A stretch of DNA of 64,000 bases from Sideroxydans sp. (GTDB lineage Bacteria; Pseudomonadota; Gammaproteobacteria; Burkholderiales; Gallionellaceae). A program made the position numbers and the translations under genes. Below the pieces are notes generated by a model. It searched no databases, had not been told where the DNA came from, and saw nothing but the letters and a program-made list of their open reading frames with translations. Within the stretch, counting starts at the first letter, position 1; each line of letters begins with the position of its first letter. The DNA lies in assembly GCA_028710605.1 (NCBI GenBank), contig JAQTTU010000004.1, forward strand, positions 1 through 64,000, read 5' to 3'. This document shows, piece by piece, positions 54,728 through 63,647 of the stretch.

Positions 54728-55615
54728 ATGGCTAAATTATTTATCATCGTGCTATGTCTTATTGGATTTTCCGCTTGCGATAAACCTAAAGACGATTTCA
54801 CGATAAATGCAGCGCCTGACACAGATATGAAGCAGGCAATACCTCTATTCAAAACGTTAGTTGGACACTGTCCTGGTATCTATAAATACAAAGCAGATAT
54901 TGAACGTGTCGAGTACTTGGGCGGCTCAAGTTTTGATTTGACTATCGCGAAGAGACCGAAGGATTTACCGCTTGATTCAGCGCCAATGGGTCATACATGC
55001 CATTTTTATATGGACGAGTCAAAAGCCACAGTTAGCAAGCGTCCCTGTGCATGGCTATGCACAGGAGAAGATATGACTGGAATCGATGGTGAAGAGCATT
55101 CATACCTCAATGGAAAACTGATCGGACCGCTGAAGCGAGAATGGGTAAATCTTCGTGAGGCATTAGCAGGTACTAGCTGGGATATGACTGATTTCAATAA
55201 TTCTGACATCAGCCGAGGTGCCGCATCATTAGCTATCTGGGGATCAAAGCACTTGACTTGGGGTGACCTCCAAAAAGTAGATCAAGGTAAATACGGCATG
55301 ATTATGAAAGACCCTGATAGTCAGCGTGGAAAACGTTTATGCGGATACGGCCAGATCGTAGAAATTCAAGTTGATAACACCACCCCGGAAAAAGTTTATT
55401 GGGGCGGCCTAAGTGTGCCAACTGATGATGATATGCGCGTTTACAGATTCGTTGCGGTCGGTTCAACTGGCGAGCTTATTGCTGGGAGTTATGCAAAATT
55501 CTGCGGCATCATCACTGGGAAAAATAGCTATCAAAATAGCCTTGGCGGGGTGACCCACGCAGTTCACTTGGTTGGCATGTTCGAACTGCCAGAAAACAAG
55601 AAAACGAATAATTAG
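54728..55615 (+). CDS. Lipoprotein of unknown function
   Basis: 295 aa from the ATG at 54728, which has AAGGA six bases upstream; a TTG six codons earlier is also in frame. The lipobox is LIGFSAC (Cys16). The mature part has scattered cysteines (GHCPG, HTCHF, RPCAWLC) and no domain I recognise. It looks A+T-richer than the surrounding DNA, as are the small genes before it, suggesting an acquired patch at 53.9-55.9 kb. Confidence 0.65.
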   Translation: MAKLFIIVLCLIGFSACDKPKDDFTINAAPDTDMKQAIPLFKTLVGHCPGIYKYKADIERVEYLGGSSFDLTIAKRPKDLPLDSAPMGHTCHFYMDESKATVSKRPCAWLCTGEDMTGIDGEEHSYLNGKLIGPLKREWVNLREALAGTSWDMTDFNNSDISRGAASLAIWGSKHLTWGDLQKVDQGKYGMIMKDPDSQRGKRLCGYGQIVEIQVDNTTPEKVYWGGLSVPTDDDMRVYRFVAVGSTGELIAGSYAKFCGIITGKNSYQNSLGGVTHAVHLVGMFELPENKKTNN

Positions 55616-55688
55616 TGATTACATTTTTTAAAGCAGAGAAGTAATTGAAGCTCTCGCCGTTTTTGTAAATCAAAATTTTTGAGCTGCC

Positions 55689-55874
55689 ATGAAAAATGCT
55701 CTGTCGCCAATTGAGTCTGAATTTCAAACTACGGATGAGGCTGCGGCCTACGAGCGCTGGTTTCGTGCCAAGGTGCAAAAATCGTTGGATGATCCGCGTC
55801 CGAATATTCCTCACGATCAGGTGATGGCTGAGATGCGTCAACTGCTGGACGATAAGTTCGGTAGGATGGGTTAA
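55689..55874 (+). CDS. Orphan antitoxin, paralogue of the 32635 antitoxin
   Basis: 61 aa starting MKNALSPIESEFQTTDEAAAYERWFRAKVQKSL, almost the same as the antitoxin at 32635. It then has IPHDQVMAEMRQLL and ends FGRMG. The last five codons and the stop come from a dispersed inverted repeat (55861-55920). The place where the overlapping ParE toxin should start is occupied by that repeat, and no toxin frame follows. It may still cross-neutralise the toxin at 32825 (inference). Confidence 0.75.
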   Translation: MKNALSPIESEFQTTDEAAAYERWFRAKVQKSLDDPRPNIPHDQVMAEMRQLLDDKFGRMG

Positions 55875-55920
55875 GCAACGGTTTGCATTGTTGGGTTTCG
55901 CTACGCTCCACCCAACCTAC
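55861..55920. repeat. GTAGGATGGGTT-type inverted repeat
   Basis: GTAGGATGGGTT is the outer left arm and CACCCAACCTAC the right, with a central GTTGGGTTTCGC. It is related to the 18075-18160 element. It supplies the 3' end of the orphan antitoxin gene and lies up against the mak stop. Confidence 0.78.
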
Positions 55921-55930
55921 TCACAGCACC

Positions 55931-56848
55931 CTATAGCCACGCCGCCCCGCGCACCCCGCTTGAATCGCCGAAGCGGTGTTTCACCAGTTTCGTATCCACC
56001 CGATCCGAAAACACCCACTCGCCCCACAACGCGGGCACATTCGTATATAGCCGTTCGATGTTGGACATGCCGCCGCCCAGTACGATGACATCCGGGTCGA
56101 GGATGTTGATGACGTGGGCGAGGGAGCGCGCGAGGCGGTTTTCGTAGGTTTGCAGGCTGCGTTCGCAGGCGGCATCGCCCTGCTCTGCACACACCACGAT
56201 TTTTTCAGCATTCAATACCAAGCCTTCGACAAGCTCAGGCCGAACGGAGTTTATTGATTCGATCTGGTGCAGCTTCGCCATACCCGGCCCGGAGAGGAAG
56301 GTTTCGATGCAGCCCTGTTTGCCGCAATAGCATGGCGGGCCGGGGAGTTCTTGCGCTTGCGGCCACGGCAGCGGGTTGTGTCCCCACTCGCCCGCGATGC
56401 CGTTGGGGCCGGTGAGGATGTGGCCGTTGACGACGATGCCCGCGCCGACTCCGGTGCCGAGGATCACGCCGAATACCACAGACGCGCCCGCCGCAGCGCC
56501 GTCCGTGGCTTCGGAAAGCGCGAAGCAGTTGGCATCATTGCTGATCTTGATCTTGCGTTGCAACAGGGCTTCGAGGTCTTGCAGAATGGGCTGACCGTTG
56601 AGGGCGACCGAGTTGGAATTCTTGAGGCGACCGGTGGCGCGGGAAAGTGAGCCGGGCGTACCGATGCCGAGCGCGCCGAGTTGTCCCAGTTCCGCTTCGG
56701 CATCGCGCACCAGTTGCGCAATGACTTGCAAGGTCTCGTAATAATTTCCCTGCGGGGTAGGCGCGCGACGGCGCAACAGTTCGCGGCCAGCGTCATCCAG
56801 CGCGATGATTTCGATCTTGGTGCCGCCGAGGTCTATGCCGAGTTTCAT
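55931..56848 (-). CDS. mak: Fructokinase, ROK family (Mak type), with a repeat-derived loop
   Basis: 305 aa against about 302 for E. coli Mak. Motifs are LGIDLGGTKIEIIALDD, SNDANCFALSEA, GTGVGAGIVVNG, GEWGHNPLPW with catalytic Asp/His, the zinc motif CYCGKQGCIETF, LDPDVIVLGGGMSN and the end GDSSGVRGAAWL. It phosphorylates fructose and related hexoses with ATP, so could feed fructose-6-phosphate to the manC route. Residues 201-209 (VRPELVEGL) are encoded by a known type of dispersed repeat inserted in a variable loop after the zinc motif. Confidence 0.9.
   Translation of the reverse strand: MKLGIDLGGTKIEIIALDDAGRELLRRRAPTPQGNYYETLQVIAQLVRDAEAELGQLGALGIGTPGSLSRATGRLKNSNSVALNGQPILQDLEALLQRKIKISNDANCFALSEATDGAAAGASVVFGVILGTGVGAGIVVNGHILTGPNGIAGEWGHNPLPWPQAQELPGPPCYCGKQGCIETFLSGPGMAKLHQIESINSVRPELVEGLVLNAEKIVVCAEQGDAACERSLQTYENRLARSLAHVINILDPDVIVLGGGMSNIERLYTNVPALWGEWVFSDRVDTKLVKHRFGDSSGVRGAAWL
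56224..56248. repeat. CCTTCGACAAGCTCAGG-type repeat inside mak
   Basis: CCTTCGACAAGCTCAGGCCG and GAACGG are typical of a widespread proteobacterial dispersed repeat that translates to RPELVEG in one frame. The E. coli enzyme has unrelated residues in this loop. Confidence 0.75.
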
Positions 56849-57010
56849 GATTTACGAGTAACAAATATCGTTGCGAATTTTACCCCGAACCTCATCTGCG
56901 CCAGACACGACAATACTGGCCGGATTGCCAAACTTCCAAGCATGAAAGATACTGCCAACGCAGCAAACATCGCGCAAAATGATTGCCTTTCATTCCAAAA
57001 GGAAACCCGA

Positions 57011-57445
57011 ATGGCCGAAGTCACCGGCATTGATCACATCTATCTCACCGTGTCCGATCTCGCCAGGTCGGAAGTTTTTTACGATCTGGTGTTGATGGAT
57101 GCGCTGGAATTTCGCAAGAACAAATTCACGCTGGGCGGCGAGCCGCACGTGCAGTATTTCAATCGCCATTTCGGTTTCGTGTTGCGCCCGATTCATGCGA
57201 TGGCGAAGCACGATCCTTATTCGCCGGGGCTACATCATTTTTGTTTGCGCGTGGATTCCGCTGCCGAGGTGGTTGCCGTTGCCGAACAACTGTGCAGTGC
57301 GGGCATTGAGGCATCGCCCGCCAAGCTGTATCCGCAGTACGCGCCCGACTACACCGCGACGTTTTTCGCCGATCCCGACGGCATTCAACTAGAGGTGACG
57401 AATTATCGTCAGGAGCGGCGCGAGCGGCATGACCACTGGCGCTAG
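57011..57445 (+). CDS. VOC-family protein (glyoxalase/dioxygenase-like)
   Basis: 144 aa from the ATG at 57011, preceded by an AAGGAAA ribosome site; an ATG at 56942 would add 23 residues. The VOC pattern runs IDHIYLTVSDLARSEVFYD, then HHFCLRVDSAAEV and FFADPDGIQLEVTNY. His near 8, His near 77 and Glu near 128 are the probable metal ligands. The substrate is not predicted. It is divergent from mak. Confidence 0.85.
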   Translation: MAEVTGIDHIYLTVSDLARSEVFYDLVLMDALEFRKNKFTLGGEPHVQYFNRHFGFVLRPIHAMAKHDPYSPGLHHFCLRVDSAAEVVAVAEQLCSAGIEASPAKLYPQYAPDYTATFFADPDGIQLEVTNYRQERRERHDHWR

Positions 57446-57499
57446 CAGCTAGCGTAGAATATGGCGCTGCCGACCCGTACCTTTTCCTAACAGCTCAGG

Positions 57500-59596
57500 A
57501 TGCCCCAGATGAGTTCGACCGTTCAGATCATTCTGTCTCTCATCACACTGTTGTTTCTGTCCATCTTTGCCCATATCGCCGCGCCGAAGTTGCGCCTGCC
57601 CTATTCCGTGTTGCTGGTGCTGGTCGGTTTTCTGCTGATTCCCCTGAGCAAGGTTGCGGCCTTTTCCTATATCGGCAGTTTTCATCTGACCTCGGAACTG
57701 CTGTTTTTTATATTTCTGCCCATCCTGATTTTTGAATCCGCCTACAGCATGAACATTCGCCGCATCGGCGAAAACATCGGTGCAATTTCCGCGCTCTCCA
57801 TCGTCGGCTTGCTGTTGTCGGCCTTCTTTATCGCCTGCGTGGGTTACTGGGCGTTGCGTGCCATCGGCTTCGAGATTCCCTTTGTCGTGGTGCTGCTGTT
57901 CGGCGCGCTGATCTCCGCCACCGACCCGGTTGCCATTTTGGCGCTGTTCAAAGACTTCGGCGCGCCGAGACGGCTGGCGCTGATTTTCGAAGGCGAAAGT
58001 TTGTTCAACGATGCCACCGGCATGGCGTTGTTCCTGATCGTGCTGCAATCGGTGAACGCGGGGTATCTGGGCGCTTCGTCGTTGTTGCACGGCATTTTCA
58101 TTTTCCTTTCAATGTTGCTGGGCGGCACGGTTTTCGGCTTCATGATGGGCTGGGTATTTTCCAAGCTGCTTCAGTTTGCCCGCCACGAGCATCTGCAAAT
58201 CACCCTGACCATGCTCGCCGCGCACGCCACTTTTCTGCTGTCCGAGTTTATCTCGCGTTCGCTCACGCTGTGGGGCGAGCCTATCCATGTTTCTTCCATT
58301 CTCGCCACCGTCATCACTTCGCTGATTATCGGCAGCTATGGCCGCTTCAAAATCATGCCGGAAGTGCAGGCCTACATTTCGCGCTTCTGGGGCTATGCCG
58401 CTTTTGTCGCCAATTCGCTGGTGTTCATCCTGCTCGGTCTGCTGTTCGACACGCTACCGGTCAGTGTGATGGACATCCTGCCCGCGCTGAGCGCGATTAT
58501 TCTGGTAGTGATCGTGGCGCGCGCATTTTCTGTTTATCCGGTGTTGCGCGCGATGAATGCCCTCAAGCTGGAGCAGTATATTCCGCGCTCGTGGCAACAC
58601 CTGATGGCATGGGGCAGTTTGCGCGGCGCACTCGCGGTCACCATGGTGCTGATGATCCCGGATACGCTGGACCACCCCGATTGGAAGCAGGCTTACTCGA
58701 TCAAAGATTTCATCATGGCGCTGACCATCGGCTGCATTTATTTCACGCTATTCTTCAAAGCGACCAGCATCAACGGGGCGATCCGCCGCTTCCGCATCAA
58801 CGAATTCCACGGGCTGGAGCCGATAGAATATCTGGAAGGAAAAGTGTATATCTACGCGCAATCGCTGTTGCGGCTGACCTCGCTGCACGATCAGCCGCAT
58901 GTCGATAATGCCGCACTGCAAACCTTGCAAACGAAATACATCGCGCTCTATCAGCAGGCATACGGCGCGCTTTCCAGCAACGCCCACGACTTCTCGACCA
59001 TGTTCAGGCGCGTCTTGCGCATCCACGCCATCGGCATCGAAAAGCGCGCACTGAAAGAGTTGTTCGCCTTATCCGAACTATCGGAAAACGGGTATCGCAG
59101 AGTGTTGGGCAAACTGGAACTGCAACTGGAATTGCTGGAACAGGGCGTGCCGGGCAGCGTTAACTTCAAGGCCGTGCGCGGCAAACGGCGCTGGCAACCC
59201 CTGATGAAATTCTTCGGCATGGCAACGGATAAACTGAACGACCCGGCGGAAAAATTTCTTTACTATCGCGCCCTGGCCTTGAGCTCGCAACAAGTGATCT
59301 GCATGCTGTCGCGACAAGCGGCGCACGAAAAACTGCGGCTGTTCGATGCGGACAAAGCCTTTGCCGACATCCTCGGGCAATACCGTGAATACAAGAATCA
59401 GGCGCTGAATGAAGTAGCGGAACTGCAAAAAAAATTTCCGGCACTGGCGACGCACCAACTGACGCTGATGGAGCAAGAGCTTTTCCAATCGCAAACCCAA
59501 TCGCTGGAAGAACTGGAAAGCAGCGAAGTCATCACCCCCGCCGTGAAAACCGTGCTCTACGGCGAACTCCTCCAGCAGCAGGCGGCAAAACCATAA
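57500..59596 (+). CDS. Na+/H+ antiporter, CPA1 family
   Basis: 698 aa (695 if the ATG at 57509, which has AGGAT nine bases upstream, is used). About twelve membrane helices cover residues 10-430, with LPILIFESAYSMN, the ATDPVAILALFKDFG ion-binding motif, GESLFNDATGMALF and WGSLRGALAVTM, all typical of NhaP/NHE-type exchangers. A long cytoplasmic helical tail (about 440-698) is likely regulatory. It exchanges Na+ or K+ for protons at the inner membrane. Confidence 0.93.
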   Translation: MPQMSSTVQIILSLITLLFLSIFAHIAAPKLRLPYSVLLVLVGFLLIPLSKVAAFSYIGSFHLTSELLFFIFLPILIFESAYSMNIRRIGENIGAISALSIVGLLLSAFFIACVGYWALRAIGFEIPFVVVLLFGALISATDPVAILALFKDFGAPRRLALIFEGESLFNDATGMALFLIVLQSVNAGYLGASSLLHGIFIFLSMLLGGTVFGFMMGWVFSKLLQFARHEHLQITLTMLAAHATFLLSEFISRSLTLWGEPIHVSSILATVITSLIIGSYGRFKIMPEVQAYISRFWGYAAFVANSLVFILLGLLFDTLPVSVMDILPALSAIILVVIVARAFSVYPVLRAMNALKLEQYIPRSWQHLMAWGSLRGALAVTMVLMIPDTLDHPDWKQAYSIKDFIMALTIGCIYFTLFFKATSINGAIRRFRINEFHGLEPIEYLEGKVYIYAQSLLRLTSLHDQPHVDNAALQTLQTKYIALYQQAYGALSSNAHDFSTMFRRVLRIHAIGIEKRALKELFALSELSENGYRRVLGKLELQLELLEQGVPGSVNFKAVRGKRRWQPLMKFFGMATDKLNDPAEKFLYYRALALSSQQVICMLSRQAAHEKLRLFDADKAFADILGQYREYKNQALNEVAELQKKFPALATHQLTLMEQELFQSQTQSLEELESSEVITPAVKTVLYGELLQQQAAKP

Positions 59597-59611
59597 TTTC
59601 GAGCCAACACC

Positions 59612-59875
59612 ATGACCATTGAACTCGGCAAAGAGGCGCGCAAGGCGGCGGTCTCCTCCATAGAACGCTACTTCCGCGAAAACATGGAAGAACCTATCGG
59701 CAACGTGACGGCGGATGCGCTGTTGCATTTTTTCATCGAGGAAATCGGCCCCTGCATTTACAACAAGGCGGTGGCGGATGTGCAGACGCGCATGCAAAGC
59801 CGCATCATGGAACTCGATGTCGAGGTATATGAGGATGAGTTCCGCTATTGGGACAAGCGTCCGCGCAAACGTTAA
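59612..59875 (+). CDS. DUF2164 protein
   Basis: 87 aa. The DUF2164 pattern is clear: SIERYFRENMEEPIGNVTADALLHFFIEEIGPCIYNKAVADVQ is the conserved core, quoted here only in part, with SRIMELDVEVYEDEFRYW at the C-terminus. The family is small, helical and uncharacterised. It lies 15 bp after the antiporter gene and is likely co-transcribed. Confidence 0.88.
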   Translation: MTIELGKEARKAAVSSIERYFRENMEEPIGNVTADALLHFFIEEIGPCIYNKAVADVQTRMQSRIMELDVEVYEDEFRYWDKRPRKR

Positions 59876-59940
59876 GCAATTTCATTTCGCCAACATCTCG
59901 AACGCCACTCAATCAACACAAAACTGCATTTGATGGGTTT

Positions 59941-59998
59941 GTAGGTGCGAATTCATTCGCACGTTCACCGAGTTATGTGCGGATGAATTCGCACCTAC
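59941..59998. repeat. GTAGGTGCGAATTCATTCGCAC-type inverted repeat
   Basis: Copy of the 19159 family with arms GTAGGTGCGAATTCATTCGC and GCGGATGAATTCGCACCTAC. Confidence 0.88.
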
Positions 59999-60066
59999 AC
60001 TGACGGCATAACGCTTTGGATGTTCAGAGCATTCATCTTCAACTACGTTCTATTAGGATCAATCAC

Positions 60067-60531
60067 ATGAAAAATATTCCTCACTATCTCGCCGCATTGG
60101 CCATCACCGTCTGGGTCGGCGGCTTGTGGGTCATCGGTTATCTGGCCGTGCCCACGCTGTTTTACGGCCAAGCAGACAGGCAACTCGCGGGCATGCTGGC
60201 CGGACAGATGTTCGAAACACTGGGGTATATCGGCATATTGTGCGGAGGATTTTTGCTGACACAACGTTACCTGCTGACCGCCAAAACAGCACTGCGTGAT
60301 CTGAAGTTTCTGCTCATTGCGGCAATGCTGCTCATCACGCTGGTGATGCAGTTTTACATCCAGCCGTTGATGGCCGATTTGAAAATTCAGGCTTTGCCGC
60401 TGGATGTAATGCAAAGCGCTTTCGCGCAGAGTTTCAAGCTGTGGCACGGCATTTCGAGCGTGCTGTATCTGGTGGAAAGTCTGCTCGGCGCGATGCTGGT
60501 TATTCGCACCTTTCGCACGCCAAGCCAGTAA
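60067..60531 (+). CDS. DUF4149 membrane protein
   Basis: 154 aa from the ATG at 60067 (MKNIPHYLAALAITVWVGGLW). Four membrane helices are visible: 7-30, 52-70 (TLGYIGILCGGFLL), 80-100 and 130-150. The conserved VWVGGLWVIGYLAVPTLF start is the DUF4149 hallmark. The function is unknown. The last codons (RTPSQ and stop) lie inside repeat copy E. Confidence 0.86.
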   Translation: MKNIPHYLAALAITVWVGGLWVIGYLAVPTLFYGQADRQLAGMLAGQMFETLGYIGILCGGFLLTQRYLLTAKTALRDLKFLLIAAMLLITLVMQFYIQPLMADLKIQALPLDVMQSAFAQSFKLWHGISSVLYLVESLLGAMLVIRTFRTPSQ

Positions 60532-60590
60532 ACACGGGCATCTTCATTCGGTGCATGATGTAGATTGCCTATTGACGGGCGTTCGCAAGC
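60516..60590 (+). repeat. CTTGCCCGCAAG repeat family, copy E (5' end worn)
   Basis: It begins at GCCAAGCCAGTAAACACGGG, keeps ATCTTCATTCGGTGCATGAT and ATTGCCTATTGACGGGC, and overlaps the DUF4149 stop. Confidence 0.75.
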
Positions 60591-60593
60591 ACC

Positions 60594-63515
60594 CTACAGC
60601 AGCTTTGGCGAATTATTGGCGAATTCGAGGAAGGCTTCCGCCGAAAGCGGGCGCGAATAAAAATATCCCTGTATTTCGTCGCAACCGCGTATGCGCAGGA
60701 AGTCGAGTTGTTCCTGCGTTTCCACGCCTTCGGCGATCACGCGCAGGTTGAGCCGGTGTCCGAGGCTGATGATGGAGCGGATGATGGCGGCGTTGCTTTC
60801 GTCGGTCTCAATGTCGCTGACGAATGTCTGGTCTATCTTGAGTTTATCCACCGGCAGTTTTTTCAGATAGTTGAGGCTGGAAAATCCGGTGCCAAAATCG
60901 TCTATGGACAGGCGCACGCCGAGCTCGTGCATCTCGGCCAAAAATTGCAGCGCGCTCTTGTTGTCGCCCATCATGATGCCTTCGGTGATTTCCAGTTCCA
61001 GATACTGCGGCTCCAGCGCGCATTCCTTCAGTACGCTGCGCACCAGATCGCCCAGCGTCGGCTGGCGCAATTGGCGCATCGACAAGTTCACCGCGATGGG
61101 GAAATCGCCCAGCCCCTGTTTGCGCCATGCCACTTGCTGGGCGCACGCGGTGCGCAACACCCATTCGCCGATGGCGACGATCTGTCCGGTCTCTTCCGCC
61201 ACCTGAATAAAATCGTCGGGCGGGATCAATCCTTTCACTGGATGATTCCAGCGTATCAGCGCCTCGACCCCGCACAGTGCGCCCGTGGTCAAGTCGGCTT
61301 GCGCCTGGTATTGCAGGAAGAATTCGCCGCGTTCCAGCGCCAGCCGCAAATCCTTTTCCATGGAGAACAGCAGATCGACGCGGAAGTTCATGTCCGGCGT
61401 GAAGAACTGGAAATTGCCGCGCCCTTCTTCCTTGGCGTGATACATGGCCATATCGGCGCTCTTGATGAGCGTGTCGGTGTCCTGCGCGTGATCGGGGTAG
61501 ATGCTGATGCCAATGCTGGCGTGGGTGGAGATGACCTGCCCGTCCAGATCGAAAGGATTCGATAACGCAGTGAGCAACTTTTTGGCGACGATGGCCGCCG
61601 CGCTTTCCCCCGCATCGCGCAGCAGCACGATGAATTCGTCCCCCCCCAAACGCGCCACGGTGTCGCACTCGCGCACATTTTCCTGAATGCGTTGCGCCAC
61701 CGATTGCAACAGGCGGTCGCCGACCGAGTGCCCCATCGAGTCGTTGATGTACTTGAAACGGTCCAGATCGAGAAACAGGATGGCGAATTGCTGTTTGTCC
61801 CGGTGCGCGGCGGCAAGCAACTGCCCCAGCCGGTCACGCAACAAAGTGCGGTTGGGCAATCCGGTCAGCACGTCGTAGTACGCCAGCAGATGGATATTTT
61901 TCTCCGCATCCTTTTTTTCGGTGATGTCGCGCGCGATGGACACGTAGTTCACCAGATTGCCAAGCTCGTCGCGCACCGCCGTGATCGACATCCATTTTGG
62001 ATAGATGCGACCGCCCTTGTGCTTGTCCCAAATATCGCCCTGCCAATAGCCGAAGTGATTGAGATCGTCCCACATGGCGCGGTAGAACGCGGTGTCATGC
62101 CTGCCGGAGGCGAGTATCTTCGGATTTTTGCCCATCACCTCCTCGCGGCGGTAACCGGTCATCTCGATGAAAGCATGATTGACAGCCACGATGCTGGCCT
62201 TGTCGTCGGTGATCAGAATGGCCTCGCCGCTGCTCTCGAACACCCGTGCCGCCAGACGCAACGCCGCTTCTTCCTGCTTGTGGCGTGTGATGTCGCGCAC
62301 CGTGCCGATGGCGGAAACCGCTTGCCGGCTATCCGCATCGAAATCCATATCGGCTTTTTCGTGTATCCATTTGACCTTGTCGCCCACCAGAATGCGATGC
62401 TCGATGTCGTAAGGTTTCCCTTGCAGCGCCTGCCGCCACTCGCTATCTACCAGCGCTCTGTCGTCGGGATGCACATGTTGCAGGAAAATCCGATAGTCGA
62501 GCGGCGCGCCCTGCGCGATGCCGAAAATGCGGTAGGTTTCTTCCGTCCACTGCAATTGGTTGGTCGTCAAATCCAGATGCCAACTGCCCACCCCGCCTAT
62601 CTCCTGCGCACGCTTGAGATTGTCTTCGCTCACGTGCAACGCGCGTTCGCTGCGGCTGCGCTGCGCGTTCAACACGGTCACGCTGAGTGCTGTCAGCGCA
62701 AACAGCAGGTTGTACAACCACACAAAATTGAGCAGCACATCCATGTTCGCCGCGCTCAGATCGTCGAAGTCCAGCATGCCCAACATGGAACTGAAGAAGA
62801 TCAGCAGCAGCGCGCTGCTGACACAGCGCAAATCGAAATTGAGCGAAATCCAGATCAGCAACGGAAACAGCAAGCCGAACTGCAACAAATGGTTGGGCAA
62901 ATCGAAGAAAAATATGGCGCAAGCGACCAACAGAACGAAGGCCATAAACACGCCCCGGCGCACCCGCTCCCGCGTCCATCGGACGGTGTCGCCGCGCAAC
63001 CAGGACAGAATCAGCGGTGTGAACAGCGCGATGCCCAGCGCGTCGCCCATCCACCAATACTGCACGGTTTGCAGGCCGTCAATCCACGATCCGCCGGTCG
63101 CCAGCCAAACCCACAAAGCGCCGTTAACGGCGGCGAGCGGCGGGCTGAGTACCACGCCGAACACGAACAGCATGCCGACATCGCGCAAATTGCGCATGCG
63201 CACGTCAAAGCCGAAGCGGTGCAACCAGTAATAGCCCAACAGGCCTTCCACTGCGTTGCCACAAGCAATGCCGAACGCACCGGAAACGGACATGTCGTTG
63301 CCGAGTATGGCGAAGAACTCACCGATGATGATCGCCGGAAATACGCGCCACCCCAGAATCAACAGCGCGGCCAGCGCGATGCCGGATGGCGGCCAGAACA
63401 AGGTGACGGTATGGTGTGACAGCGCCAGCTTGAGACCGATTTGCGCGGCGGCAAAATAGACCAATGCCAGCAGTCCGCCGCGCAACCAATCGTTCTTGAA
63501 ACTGATAAGAGACAT
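60594..63515 (-). CDS. MASE1-PAS-PAS-GGDEF-EAL cyclic-di-GMP protein
   Basis: 973 aa. A MASE1 membrane sensor covers about 10-290 (YFAAAQIGLKLAL ... LFWPPSGIALAAL). Two PAS/PAC domains follow at about 300-415 and 420-540. The GGDEF domain (about 545-705) has an intact RLGGDEFIVLL, so cyclase activity is possible. The EAL domain (about 715-965) has GVEALIRWNHP, DDFGTGFSSL and KIDQTFV, so phosphodiesterase activity is also possible. It sits in the inner membrane and tunes c-di-GMP, a second messenger that often controls polysaccharide and adhesins, but no direct link to this window's clusters is visible. Confidence 0.95.
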   Translation of the reverse strand: MSLISFKNDWLRGGLLALVYFAAAQIGLKLALSHHTVTLFWPPSGIALAALLILGWRVFPAIIIGEFFAILGNDMSVSGAFGIACGNAVEGLLGYYWLHRFGFDVRMRNLRDVGMLFVFGVVLSPPLAAVNGALWVWLATGGSWIDGLQTVQYWWMGDALGIALFTPLILSWLRGDTVRWTRERVRRGVFMAFVLLVACAIFFFDLPNHLLQFGLLFPLLIWISLNFDLRCVSSALLLIFFSSMLGMLDFDDLSAANMDVLLNFVWLYNLLFALTALSVTVLNAQRSRSERALHVSEDNLKRAQEIGGVGSWHLDLTTNQLQWTEETYRIFGIAQGAPLDYRIFLQHVHPDDRALVDSEWRQALQGKPYDIEHRILVGDKVKWIHEKADMDFDADSRQAVSAIGTVRDITRHKQEEAALRLAARVFESSGEAILITDDKASIVAVNHAFIEMTGYRREEVMGKNPKILASGRHDTAFYRAMWDDLNHFGYWQGDIWDKHKGGRIYPKWMSITAVRDELGNLVNYVSIARDITEKKDAEKNIHLLAYYDVLTGLPNRTLLRDRLGQLLAAAHRDKQQFAILFLDLDRFKYINDSMGHSVGDRLLQSVAQRIQENVRECDTVARLGGDEFIVLLRDAGESAAAIVAKKLLTALSNPFDLDGQVISTHASIGISIYPDHAQDTDTLIKSADMAMYHAKEEGRGNFQFFTPDMNFRVDLLFSMEKDLRLALERGEFFLQYQAQADLTTGALCGVEALIRWNHPVKGLIPPDDFIQVAEETGQIVAIGEWVLRTACAQQVAWRKQGLGDFPIAVNLSMRQLRQPTLGDLVRSVLKECALEPQYLELEITEGIMMGDNKSALQFLAEMHELGVRLSIDDFGTGFSSLNYLKKLPVDKLKIDQTFVSDIETDESNAAIIRSIISLGHRLNLRVIAEGVETQEQLDFLRIRGCDEIQGYFYSRPLSAEAFLEFANNSPKLL

Positions 63516-63647
63516 TCTTCCGCTGCCTAGCCGTGGAAAAAAATAGTACCGTAATGATAACTGTAGCAGCGGCTTAAGCAGCGAAAAAAACCTAAAAACT
63601 CAGTTGAAGCTGAATACTCCGAAAATCCAAAGCGATACGCCGACAGT

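Noticed and set aside
23886..60590. Repeat copies considered as integron attC sites or a CRISPR array
   Set aside because: The copies are scattered singly over 37 kb, lack the attC core ends and spacer regularity, and no integrase or cas gene is present.
61692..63419. 575-codon frame antisense to the GGDEF-EAL gene
   Set aside because: No motifs, and it is fully covered by a gene with intact MASE1, PAS, GGDEF and EAL motifs.
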